DNA from: Mycolicibacterium hippocampi
Lineage (GTDB): Bacteria; Actinomycetota; Actinomycetes; Mycobacteriales; Mycobacteriaceae
NCBI RefSeq assembly: GCF_010723735.1
Contig: NZ_BLLB01000002.1
Location: 806,001 to 870,000, forward strand
Length of the DNA: 64,000 nt
Direction: 5' to 3'
In this document: positions 25,230-33,382 of the stretch, piece by piece
How positions within the stretch are numbered: the stretch's first letter is position 1
Layout: each line of letters starts with the position of its first letter
Notes under the pieces: generated by a model
Seen by the model: the letters and a program-made list of their open reading frames with translations, nothing else
What the model was told of the DNA's origin: nothing
The model's database searches: none
Position numbers and translations under genes: made by a program

Positions 25230-26165
25230 GTGGCAGTTAACAGGTCGAAACATCGCGACCTGAGAAACATCGCCGGTCTGCAGACGCTGGTGATGGTCAG
25301 CGAGCTGGGCAGTCTCACCGAAGCCGCCCGCAGACTAGGCGTGTCCCAGCAGGCCGTGTCGGCTCGTCTGCAGTCACTTGAACAGGCGGCTGGGCGGCCG
25401 CTTCTTGTGCGCGGGCCCAAGGGCAGGACCCTGACAGCGGACGGCAAAGTGATTGCTGACGTCGCGTTGGAGGTCCTGAGCGCACTCGATCGACTGGACA
25501 CGGTGGTCGACTGCCTGCACACCCAGCGGTATGTCCTACGCGCGGCCGCTAGCTACACCGTCGCCGAGTATCTGATTCCTCGTTGGCTGATGCAGCTGTC
25601 TCTGGCCTACGGCGCCGACAATGCTCAGGTGACCGTGGCGGCGGTGAACAGCGCGACGGTGTTCGCTGAGGTCCTGGACGGCCTGCACGACGTTGGGTTC
25701 GTCGAGTCGCCTGACGTACCCGCAGGTCTGCATCATCGGGTCGTCGGCCGGGACGAGATGGTCGTGGTCGTGGCACCGAACCACCCCTGGGCCGGAACTG
25801 ACGGCCGCGCGATTGCAATCGACGAACTTGCCGCGACGGCGCTGGTGTGCCGGGAGGCAGGGTCCGGAACGAGATCGAGCTACGAGCGGCTGATCTCCTC
25901 GCGTAACCCTCATCTGGCTGTCGCACCGCCGGCGATCGAGTTGCCGACGACAGCGGCAATCAAGAACGCAGTGCGGTGGGGTTTCGCACCAGCCGTGCTG
26001 AGTTTGCTGAGTGTCCGTGAGGACCTCGACTACGGCCGCCTTCGGCGAGTAAGAGTTGACTCCCCCGCTTTTGTGCGCGATATCAAGGCAGTGTGGCCCG
26101 CGTCGGTGAAGAGCTTGTCGGCGCCAGCACGCCAATTGATCGAAGTCGCGTCGAGGCGGCACTGA
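25230..26165 (+). CDS. LysR-family transcriptional regulator
   Basis: 311 aa from GTG 25230 (TTG 25224 alternative). N-terminal winged HTH: LQTLVMVSELGSLTEAARRL followed by GVSQQAVSARLQSLEQ, the standard LysR signature, at about 17-62. The remaining part is the periplasmic-binding-protein-like effector domain (LysR_substrate), with the recognisable HPWAG and REAGSGTR segments. It heads the island and reads in the same direction as the downstream monooxygenase operon, 108 bp away, which it presumably controls in response to the imported compound. Confidence 0.93.
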   Translation: MAVNRSKHRDLRNIAGLQTLVMVSELGSLTEAARRLGVSQQAVSARLQSLEQAAGRPLLVRGPKGRTLTADGKVIADVALEVLSALDRLDTVVDCLHTQRYVLRAAASYTVAEYLIPRWLMQLSLAYGADNAQVTVAAVNSATVFAEVLDGLHDVGFVESPDVPAGLHHRVVGRDEMVVVVAPNHPWAGTDGRAIAIDELAATALVCREAGSGTRSSYERLISSRNPHLAVAPPAIELPTTAAIKNAVRWGFAPAVLSLLSVREDLDYGRLRRVRVDSPAFVRDIKAVWPASVKSLSAPARQLIEVASRRH

Positions 26166-26273
26166 ACTACATCTGACCGCCGTTAACCAAGCCGTAACTC
26201 CTCCCATGGCAGACCCGCGAGACCGCTGTGAGTATGGAGCGCGTTGACAGCCGCAACCGATAGGACGGCCAGT

Positions 26274-26930
26274 ATGCAGCTTCAGATATGTTCGTGGATA
26301 GACGATCTGGGAGGTGACGCACCCTTTGGAGATCCGTTGGGTGCGTTGTGTTGCAGCCCTGGCGAGGCAGCGGATGTGTTCGCGGTGGGCGGTGCGGTCC
26401 TCATATGTGACTTGAGCGCAGGCGAACTAGTGGCTGAACTGTGTGTGCCCGCCGAGGGTCTCACTACCAAAAAGTCGGCATTTTTGGTGCGGCACACCTC
26501 AGGCATCATGACAGCCACCATCGACACGGTGGCAGCACAGCGTCTCGACCTCCCCCCGCTCCGCCTTGACTTTGAGCGAGACGCAGGAAGGTTCTGCGTT
26601 GCCGTAGATGCGAAGTCCCGCACGACAGGCATTTCTGCACAAGACCGCGCACGAACCATCACGCGGATCGCCGATATAGACGCGAAACCAACCGACTTTG
26701 ACCGTCCGGGACACGTGTTGCCGGTGGTGACCGGCGGTGCGTTCGCGGGAGCGCGATGGACGCGCTATGACGCCGCAGCTGCCCTCAGCCGTCGCGCGGG
26801 ACTGAGCGGCGTCGTGGCGAGCGCTCCTCTCGTCGATGGCCTGGGCGCAACTGCGGTCCCATTCGTAGCCGACTTCGCGCGGGCTCATCAGCTGAATCTG
26901 GTGTTTGCGAATCAACTGAAACCGAATTAA
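26274..26930 (+). CDS. Degenerate RibB-like (DHBP synthase-fold) protein
   Basis: 218 aa from ATG 26274 (TTG 26244 would add 10 residues). The fold of 3,4-dihydroxy-2-butanone-4-phosphate synthase is recognisable: VRHTSGIMTATID, LDLPPL, KSRTTGISAQDRARTI, IADIDAKPTDFDRPGHVLPV and SRRAGLSGVVASAP align with E. coli RibB in order. The catalytic DDExRENEGD loop is replaced by CDLSAGELVAE, the active-site His of GGHTEA becomes Trp (RWTRYDAA), and the Glu of VLCEL is lost (VVASAPL). It is therefore unlikely to make the riboflavin precursor. First gene of a flavin-monooxygenase operon, so a flavin- or FMN-related accessory role is plausible (inference). Confidence 0.82.
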   Translation: MQLQICSWIDDLGGDAPFGDPLGALCCSPGEAADVFAVGGAVLICDLSAGELVAELCVPAEGLTTKKSAFLVRHTSGIMTATIDTVAAQRLDLPPLRLDFERDAGRFCVAVDAKSRTTGISAQDRARTITRIADIDAKPTDFDRPGHVLPVVTGGAFAGARWTRYDAAAALSRRAGLSGVVASAPLVDGLGATAVPFVADFARAHQLNLVFANQLKPN

Positions 26931-27037
26931 CGCGCTTCCACACCTGTCCGTCAACGGCGATGGCCGGAACAGCCTCAGCTCATCGCCGAGCTGAGGCAAC
27001 AGACCGACCCCTTGAGTTCTTCCACTAAGGAGATTTC

Positions 27038-28558
27038 ATGTTCAGCCCGCCTGATCTGCCGTCCGGCATGGGCATTGCGCTCATGCTGGGCCTGGGAGCA
27101 GTACTGTTGGCCATCGCTCTGATCGTGCGGACGATGGTCAAGAACACGCACGATTTCGTGATCGCCGATCGCCGCATTGGGTTTGGGTTCGGAGTCGGCT
27201 CGGTCATCGCCGTGTGGACGTGGTCCATGGCAGTCATGATGTCTTCAGCCCAAGCGTTCACCTTCGGCACGTCCGGCTTGATCTGGTTCGTCGTGCCGAA
27301 CGGCCTCGCTGTAATGGTGATGGTGGTCTTCGCTTCCCGGCTGCGGCGACAGATGCCAGCCGGGTACACGATCGTCGAGTTCATTCGGGAACGCTTTCAG
27401 AACAAGCCGGCAACCACCGTGATGCTCGTGGCGATGTTGTTGGGCTTGCTGGCAGAGATCTTCATAAATCTCTTCGGAGTAGTGATGGTCATGAGCGTCG
27501 TCTTCGAGTTGAACACCACTACGGTGCTCGTCGTCGCCCTGGCTACCGTGACGGTGTACTCCTACTTCGGCGGGCTATGGACCTCGGCCGTCACCGCAAC
27601 CTTCAACACCTTGCTGATCACCGTGCCATCGGCCATCGTCGTGCTCTACGTGCTGGCGAAAGTCGGGGGCCCCGGGGTGGTGTTCCAGGCGGTCGACGAA
27701 GCTGGTCCCAATACCCTCAACGCATTCGACGGTACAGCCGCAGCCGCCTTCGGAATCTCTCTGGCGCTGGGACTTCTCGCGTCGACCATGGCAGATCAGA
27801 CCTTCTGGCAGAAGGCATTCGCCATGAAGCCGGCCACCATGAGTCGAACATTCCTCTGGGCGGGAATCTGGTTCTACCCAATACCGCTGGTGATGGGCTT
27901 ACTCGGCCTCGTGGGCCTGGGTCTCGGAGTTACCACCGCAGATCTTGGCGACGTAGGGTCGGGTGGGATCGGTCCGTACGTAGTCAGTCATCTGGGACTG
28001 CCTGTCATCCTGGTTGCGCTGTACGTCCTCGTGATTCTCAATGCTTGCTATTCATCGATGGACGGGGCGTTTGCCGCGCTTGCTTCCATCGTCGCGGTCG
28101 ACGTGTTGAAGCGAGTGAGGCCGAATATGGCACCCAAGAAGCTTTTTCGTGCAACTAAAGCCTCGATCATCATTGCTGGGGTCATCGGTGGTCTGATCGT
28201 AAGTTCCGGCATCGACTATGTGGAGTTGGTGACCACCGTCTTCTTCCTCAAGGCAGCACTGATCGTTCCGCTTGCGTTGGCGATTTTCTGGTCACGAATG
28301 ACCTCGACGGCATTCGTTTCGAGTCTGGTATTGGCCATTGCCATCGGATACCCCGTGCGGCAGTACGTCGGTGAACTGCCGGGAATCGTGACGCTGGAGA
28401 GCATCTCGCTGATTGCCGCGGTCGGTGTCAGCTTGATGTCCCGGCAACGATTCGACTACACGACCTTGCGAAGTAAGGGACCAGCGTTGGGTCAAGAGGA
28501 ACAGGCCATGCTGACGAACGTCCGAGCCGGAGCTAGCGAGAAGGATCCTGTCCTGTGA
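27038..28558 (+). CDS. Sodium:solute symporter (SSS family)
   Basis: 506 aa with 13 hydrophobic segments; ATG 27038 has a good ribosome site (AAGGAG). The early region with DFVIADRRIGFGFGVGSVIAVW and the loop MPAGYTIVEFIRERF are typical of the SSS family (urea/proline/pantothenate/organic-acid carriers); the overall look is closest to the urea-type/DUR3-like branch. The next gene starts 4 bp before its stop (GTGA). Probable importer of the substrate attacked by the monooxygenase. Confidence 0.92.
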   Translation: MFSPPDLPSGMGIALMLGLGAVLLAIALIVRTMVKNTHDFVIADRRIGFGFGVGSVIAVWTWSMAVMMSSAQAFTFGTSGLIWFVVPNGLAVMVMVVFASRLRRQMPAGYTIVEFIRERFQNKPATTVMLVAMLLGLLAEIFINLFGVVMVMSVVFELNTTTVLVVALATVTVYSYFGGLWTSAVTATFNTLLITVPSAIVVLYVLAKVGGPGVVFQAVDEAGPNTLNAFDGTAAAAFGISLALGLLASTMADQTFWQKAFAMKPATMSRTFLWAGIWFYPIPLVMGLLGLVGLGLGVTTADLGDVGSGGIGPYVVSHLGLPVILVALYVLVILNACYSSMDGAFAALASIVAVDVLKRVRPNMAPKKLFRATKASIIIAGVIGGLIVSSGIDYVELVTTVFFLKAALIVPLALAIFWSRMTSTAFVSSLVLAIAIGYPVRQYVGELPGIVTLESISLIAAVGVSLMSRQRFDYTTLRSKGPALGQEEQAMLTNVRAGASEKDPVL

Positions 28559-28917
28559 CCATCTTTTGGATCGTTGCCGTCCTTGGTGGCCTTGTGTGCA
28601 TCGTCTATCTGACGCTGGGTGTGCGGGCCTTTACCACTGTCCGGCGAGACATACTGGCAGCAGCAGGCGGGACCACCGATGACCCTGGGGAACTTCCCAC
28701 CGATATTCACCGAGGGTTCGTGTGGAAAGCGCTTGTGGGAGTGACCGCTTCGTCACTGGTAATTGTGCTGCTCGGGGTGGGGGGCATCTTCTGGTACCTA
28801 CCCGTCATTCTGGCGATTGGTTCAGCAATAGCAGTGATCACGGGCTTCGTCATTGACGGCCGGCAGGCAGTCGCCGATGGCATCAGTCGTTCGAACCTAC
28901 CCGAGAGGACAATCTAG
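28555..28917 (+). CDS. Small membrane protein coupled to the symporter
   Basis: 120 aa with three predicted helices (about 3-25, 60-80 and 83-105) and a hydrophilic loop between the first two. It starts at GTG 28555 inside the symporter stop and ends 0 bp before the monooxygenase ATG (TAG then ATG), so its translation is coupled on both sides. Small partner subunits are known for some SSS carriers. No family recognised. Confidence 0.78.
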   Translation: MTIFWIVAVLGGLVCIVYLTLGVRAFTTVRRDILAAAGGTTDDPGELPTDIHRGFVWKALVGVTASSLVIVLLGVGGIFWYLPVILAIGSAIAVITGFVIDGRQAVADGISRSNLPERTI

Positions 28918-30237
28918 ATGACCAAGAAGAAGATGCACCTGCTGGGATTCGTCCAGCACGGGGTGATGAACCATGCGTCGACGATGTGGGCGCATCCGCG
29001 CGACAAGGTCGGATACCACTGGTCCAAGCCGGAGTACTGGCGGGATCTGGGCCGCACGATGGAACGCGGCCTTTTCGATGCGATGTTCATCGCCGACGAA
29101 TTGGCGCCATACACCACCTACAAGGGCAGTTCGGACCCGGTGGTGAAGTATGCCGGGCAATGCCCAGTGCATGAACCCGCAGCGGTGGTTCCCATTGTCG
29201 GCGCGTTCACAAAACACCTCGGAATCGGCATCACCTTGTCGACTTCCTTTGTCCCGCCGTACATGATGGCACGCCAGCTCTCCACTCTCGATCACTTGAC
29301 CGGCGGACGAGTCGGATGGAACATCGTCACTTCGTACTCCAAGAGCGAGTTCCAGGCGATGGGCAAGGACAACCTCACGCCACGCGACAAGCGCTATGAG
29401 GTCGTCGAAGAGTACATGGATCTGTGCTACCAGTTGTGGGACTCCTGGGATGACGATGCGATCGTCTACGACCGCGAGAACGGGATTTTTGCCGACCCGT
29501 CCAAGGTGAAAGAGGTCGACTTCCAGGGCGAATTCTTCCGATCGAAGGGCCGGCATTTTGTCGCCCCCTCACCACAGAAGCGCCCGGTGTTGTGGCAGGC
29601 TGGTTCGTCACCGCAAGGTCGTGAGTTTGCGGCCAAGCACGCTGAATCGGTGTTCGGCATCTTCCCTACGCCGAAAAGCATGCGCAGCTACGCCGACGAC
29701 ATCCGCACCAGGGCCGATAACCTCGGACGCGATCCAGAATCGGTGAAGTTGATCTACGGCTTGCAGACCATCATCGATCGTGACAAGTCTCGGGCTAACG
29801 ACAGGTACGCCGAGTTTGTCGAAAAGGTGCAGATCGAAAGCGCACTCGGAATCCTGTCCGGTCACACAGGTTTCGACTTCTCGACGCTTGGCCTGGACGA
29901 CAACGTCGTGGATGCGGACGTGCAGGGCATCCGCGGTCTGTTTGACGCGATACTCGAGGCCAAGGATGGGGCTCCGGTCACGGTGCGGGAGGCCGCGCAG
30001 ATCTACGGAGTGTCGTTGGGCGCACCCGTTGCGGTGGGCACTCCGTCCGACGTGGCTGACCAGATGGAACAGTACATCGACGAGGGCGGATGCAATGGAT
30101 TCATGATGCTGGCCACCGATACCCCGGGCTGTTTCAACGACATGACTGAGCTGCTGGTACCAGAGTTGCAGCGCCGCGGTCGCTTTCGGACGCGCTATCC
30201 AGGAACAACGTTGCGGGAGAGTCTGCAGGAGTACTGA
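28918..30237 (+). CDS. FMN-dependent monooxygenase, NtaA/SnaA/DszA family (bacterial luciferase-like)
   Basis: 439 aa, the family length. Signature regions: WAHPRDKVGYHWSKPEYW near the start, MMARQLSTLDHLTGGRVGWN with IVTSYS (about 118-145), then PQKRPVLWQAGSSPQGREFA (about 220-240). These match the class that oxidises nitrilotriacetate (NtaA), pristinamycin precursor (SnaA) or dibenzothiophene sulfone (DszA) with reduced FMN. The reductase that supplies FMNH2 is encoded downstream (30400-30918). The actual substrate is not readable, but a C-S or C-N bond in a small organic molecule is usual. Confidence 0.94.
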   Translation: MTKKKMHLLGFVQHGVMNHASTMWAHPRDKVGYHWSKPEYWRDLGRTMERGLFDAMFIADELAPYTTYKGSSDPVVKYAGQCPVHEPAAVVPIVGAFTKHLGIGITLSTSFVPPYMMARQLSTLDHLTGGRVGWNIVTSYSKSEFQAMGKDNLTPRDKRYEVVEEYMDLCYQLWDSWDDDAIVYDRENGIFADPSKVKEVDFQGEFFRSKGRHFVAPSPQKRPVLWQAGSSPQGREFAAKHAESVFGIFPTPKSMRSYADDIRTRADNLGRDPESVKLIYGLQTIIDRDKSRANDRYAEFVEKVQIESALGILSGHTGFDFSTLGLDDNVVDADVQGIRGLFDAILEAKDGAPVTVREAAQIYGVSLGAPVAVGTPSDVADQMEQYIDEGGCNGFMMLATDTPGCFNDMTELLVPELQRRGRFRTRYPGTTLRESLQEY

Positions 30238-30399
30238 CGATACCGACCTGAGTCAGATCACCCTGGTTCGCCCCAGCCGATCGAACTAGCAAGCGCACCG
30301 CTCGAGCGGACGCAATCGGAGTCCATGCTGCCGCGATCCCGATTGAAGCGGCTGAGGACGACCGTCGCCTTGTCGTGCGCAAGAGGAGTCAAGAACTAC

Positions 30400-30918
30400 A
30401 TGAGCACCGAACCGGATCTTGAGGCCGAAGTCGATGACAGGGACCTACGGGCACTGCTCGCCCGGGTACCAAGCTGCGTCATCGCGGTGACCGCCCGGGT
30501 GGACGACCGACCTGTGGTCATGGTCGTCAGCAGTTTCGTTGGAATCTCCCTGGCTCCAGCGTTGGTCGGGTTCTGTGCACAGGCCACGTCGACGACGTGG
30601 CCCTTGATCAAGCGGGCCGACTCGATCGGGCTTAGCGTGCTGGCGGAGCAGCACAAGAATGATGTCCGCACTATGGCAGCGAGAAGCGGAGACAGACTCG
30701 CTGGCATGGAAACATTTGCCGTGGCCGATGGAACCCCCTTCATTTCTGGTGCCACAGCGTGGCTGCAGACCGATCTGCTGAGCGAAACGCTCCTTGGGGA
30801 TCACGCATTCGCGGTGCTCTCAGTCCGAGGTCTGCGGGTCGGTGCGAACGGGCCGCTCGTCTTCCACGAGGGCACGTTTAAGGGATGCGCTGGACTGGTA
30901 GCGCACTCAGCAGGGTGA
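30400..30918 (+). CDS. Flavin reductase domain protein (FMN reductase component)
   Basis: 172 aa from ATG 30400, after a GAGG at about 30383; the longer frame from 30325 has no similarity. The protein is the flavin-reductase-like split-barrel: LLARVPSCVIAVTA, VVSSFVGISLAPALVGFCAQATSTTW and the conserved GDHAFAVLSV and FHEGTFKGC. It uses NAD(P)H to reduce free FMN for the upstream monooxygenase (two-component system). Same strand, 162 bp downstream of the monooxygenase. Confidence 0.92.
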   Translation: MSTEPDLEAEVDDRDLRALLARVPSCVIAVTARVDDRPVVMVVSSFVGISLAPALVGFCAQATSTTWPLIKRADSIGLSVLAEQHKNDVRTMAARSGDRLAGMETFAVADGTPFISGATAWLQTDLLSETLLGDHAFAVLSVRGLRVGANGPLVFHEGTFKGCAGLVAHSAG

Positions 30919-30970
30919 CCCAGTGCCTAGGTCCACTTGACTGGACACAATGAAATGAACTGAGGCGGAC

Positions 30971-32143
30971 GTGCATACAAACAGTCGGCTGGAGATGTGC
31001 GTTCAGACCGAGCAGGCCCAGACCGAAGAGCCGAGTGCAGTCGACAGTGGCGCGCCACCCAGCTGCGAGGAACGCGGGCGGCCCGGCATCGGATTCTTCC
31101 ATCAGGTAACGCCGAACCTCTTCGCGTCGGTCATGGGCACGGGCATTGTCGCCACCGTGTCCGCGCGGTTCATTGGGATCTCTTCTGGGTTTGCATACTT
31201 CGGAACCGCGGTGTGGATCCTGGCGTCGATGTGGTTGTTGGTACTGATTGCGGGGTTCACCGGCAACTGGCTGAGGCACCGCGAACAGGCTTTGGCACTC
31301 TTGCATAATCCGGTCAATCTCCCTTTCTACGGGACGATTCCCATGGCATTACTGACGGTCGGATCGGGTGCAATGCTATTCGGACCGGCCTTCTTCGGGT
31401 CGGTGGCCGTCTGGATAGCCGGAAGCTTCTGGATTCTCGGAACATTGCTGGGGATCATCACCGCTGTCGCGGTTCCCGTGCGGGCTGTGTTGTCCACGTA
31501 TCAACCGTCCGATTACACACTGCCATCGTGGATGCTGCCGGTCGTACCCCCAATGGTGTCAGCCACCACCGGCGCTGGGTTGTTAGACCACATCCCGGAT
31601 ACAGGGCTGCAAACAGCTCTCCGGATTTGCTGCTACAGCTTGTTCGGCATGGCGCTCATCGTCGGCATGCTGACTCTCGCAATGATTTACAGCAGACTTG
31701 TCTGTGACGGCGCCCTCAAGCCAGCGATCGCACCCACCGTCTGGATTCCGCTGGGAGTCATCGGGCAGTCAATCGCCGCTGCGAACTTTCTCGGTGTCCA
31801 CCACGGTACGGAGCTGACAGGCGCGCTGTTTTCGCTCCACGAGTTGAGAACCATCGGCGTCGTCTTCGGTGCCGCCATGTTCGGGTTCGCGGTGTTCTGG
31901 GTTGCGTTCGCCATGGCGCTCACAGCCCATGGTGCTCGGGTGGGCATGTCCTTCTCGCTGAGTTGGTGGAGCCTGGTGTTCCCCGTCGGCGCCACCGCCC
32001 TCGGACTGTCTGCCCTCGCGGAAGCCACCGGGCTGGCCGCGCTGGATGTGGGCGCGCTGTGCTTGTACGTCGCGCTGGTAAGCATCTGGTGCGTTGTCGC
32101 AGTTGGCTCGATAGTCCGCGGCCACCTCGCTTGGTGGCGCTAA
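30971..32143 (+). CDS. TDT-family transporter (TehA/Ssu1/SLAC1-like)
   Basis: 390 aa from GTG 30971 with ten helices. Typical opening: FFHQVTPNLFASVMGTGIVA, then repeated helical hairpins with Pro/Gly-rich turns. The family includes TehA, malate permease Mae1 and sulfite exporter Ssu1. Last gene of the monooxygenase operon; if the monooxygenase releases sulfite from an organosulfur compound, sulfite or acid export would fit (inference). 52 bp after the flavin reductase gene. Confidence 0.9.
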   Translation: MHTNSRLEMCVQTEQAQTEEPSAVDSGAPPSCEERGRPGIGFFHQVTPNLFASVMGTGIVATVSARFIGISSGFAYFGTAVWILASMWLLVLIAGFTGNWLRHREQALALLHNPVNLPFYGTIPMALLTVGSGAMLFGPAFFGSVAVWIAGSFWILGTLLGIITAVAVPVRAVLSTYQPSDYTLPSWMLPVVPPMVSATTGAGLLDHIPDTGLQTALRICCYSLFGMALIVGMLTLAMIYSRLVCDGALKPAIAPTVWIPLGVIGQSIAAANFLGVHHGTELTGALFSLHELRTIGVVFGAAMFGFAVFWVAFAMALTAHGARVGMSFSLSWWSLVFPVGATALGLSALAEATGLAALDVGALCLYVALVSIWCVVAVGSIVRGHLAWWR

Positions 32144-32196
32144 ATGCAGAGATCAGCGCGACCGATGACGGCGCTGAGAGTTTGTTGGCTAATCAA

Positions 32197-32354
32197 CTAC
32201 TCGCCGCGGCCGGTCTGCTGGCGCAGGTTGTCGATCATCTCGGAGGCCTGCGCCTTCGTTGCGTCCTCGGGAACCTCTTGCCCGGCCTCCTGGGCCAGCG
32301 TGTGCAGATAGCTGCGTTGCGCACCCGTCATGGGTTCGTCACCGGTCACCCACT
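32197..32354. repeat. Right arm of direct repeat bracketing the 25.1-32.2 kb island
   Basis: Same orientation as 24935-25095. The match covers most of the DUF3072 gene and stops within its 5' part, so only this copy has the complete gene start. Confidence 0.75.
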
Positions 32355-32409
32355 GCGACGTGTCCTTCTCCGGGTTCTCGCTCGGCGCTTGCTTGGTGTT
32401 GTCAGTCAA
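32197..32409 (-). CDS. DUF3072 family small protein (intact copy)
   Basis: 70 aa from TTG 32409, which lies 8 nt after a strong ribosome site (GGAGG). Conserved C-terminal PMTGAQRSYLHTLAQEAGQ then KAQASEMIDNLRQQTG is the DUF3072 signature. Function unknown; the sequence pattern (TGAQ..YL..L..EAG) resembles small SAP-like helices. A broken copy sits at 24935-25069. Ends of this gene define the right boundary of the island. Confidence 0.85.
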   Translation of the reverse strand: MTDNTKQAPSENPEKDTSQWVTGDEPMTGAQRSYLHTLAQEAGQEVPEDATKAQASEMIDNLRQQTGRGE

Positions 32410-32524
32410 CTTCGTCACCTCCGCACCCCGGGTGCCCATCGCACGCCTGTTCGAAACGCGGGCCGGGACGGGAAAAGGGACAACCCGGATGAGCAGGGCA
32501 GCGGCGACCTGAAAGTATCGACTC

Positions 32525-33022
32525 GTGGGCAACAAGGAACGCTCGAAGATCGTCATGTCGGACGCCGAGATCGCCGAATTCGTCGAACGCAGCCGCACGG
32601 CCACGATGGCCACCGTGCTGCCGAGCGGCCGGCCGCACCTGGTGGCGATGTGGTACGCGGTGCTCGACGGAGAGATCTGGTTCGAGACGAAGGCCAAGTC
32701 GCAGAAGGCGGTCAACCTGCGTCGGGACCCGACGATCACCGTGATGATCGAGGACGGTCAGACCTATGACACGCTGCGCGGGGTGTCGATCGACGGCGAG
32801 GCCGAGATCATCGACGATCCCGACACCAACCTTCGGGTCGGCATCAGCGTGTGGGAACGCTACACCGGGCCTTATAGCGACGAGATGCGCCCGTTCGTCG
32901 ACCAGATGATGAACAACCGGATCTGTGTGCGGGTCATCCCGTCCCGGATGCGCAGCTGGGATCACCGGAAACTGGGCATGCCGGGCATGCCGCTGTCCGG
33001 CAGCACCGCCCAGTACCTCTGA
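32525..33022 (+). CDS. PPOX-class, F420/FMN-dependent split-barrel oxidoreductase
   Basis: 165 aa from GTG 32525. The domain runs FVERSRTATMATVLPSGRPHLVAMWYAVL (about 20-50), with KAKSQKAVNLRRDPTITVMIED as the cofactor-binding stretch. This is the pyridoxamine-5'-phosphate-oxidase-like split barrel that in mycobacteria includes F420-dependent reductases. Substrate unknown. Single gene, upstream of and convergent with a small acetyltransferase. Confidence 0.88.
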   Translation: MGNKERSKIVMSDAEIAEFVERSRTATMATVLPSGRPHLVAMWYAVLDGEIWFETKAKSQKAVNLRRDPTITVMIEDGQTYDTLRGVSIDGEAEIIDDPDTNLRVGISVWERYTGPYSDEMRPFVDQMMNNRICVRVIPSRMRSWDHRKLGMPGMPLSGSTAQYL

Positions 33023-33028
33023 CCGGCG

Positions 33029-33361
33029 TCAACGGCTGGCGAGCAGTCGCTTGACGTCGGCCGTGACCGGGTCGACGTGGTCGCCGAACTCGGCGTGCTT
33101 GTCGATGAAGTTGGCGATCATCGGACAGACGGGCACGATCCGCAATCCGGCCTCCCGGGTCGCTTCGAGCGCCTCGCGAACCAGGATGGTCCCCAGCCCG
33201 CGCCCGCCGAACTCGTCGTCCACCTCGGTGTGCGGGAAGATGCGCTGGTCGCCGTGGTCGATGTACTCGGTGAAGCCGGCCTTCTGCCCGTCGACCGAGA
33301 TGCTGAAGCGGTCAGCTTCGGCGGTGACGTCGGTGGGGGCGCCGTTCTTGTCGGTAGTCAT
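33029..33361 (-). CDS. GNAT-like N-acetyltransferase (YjdJ type)
   Basis: 110 aa from ATG 33361 (GTG 33370 alternative). Compact GNAT of the YjdJ/Atat-like type: HTEVDDEFGGRGLGTILVREAL contains the acetyl-CoA-binding Q/RxxGxG/A-type loop (GGRGLG), followed by a helix and VPVCPMIANFIDKH with the usual Cys-Pro. Such proteins acetylate small amines. No operon partner. Confidence 0.9.
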   Translation of the reverse strand: MTTDKNGAPTDVTAEADRFSISVDGQKAGFTEYIDHGDQRIFPHTEVDDEFGGRGLGTILVREALEATREAGLRIVPVCPMIANFIDKHAEFGDHVDPVTADVKRLLASR

Positions 33362-33382
33362 GGTGTCCACGTATACCCAGAT

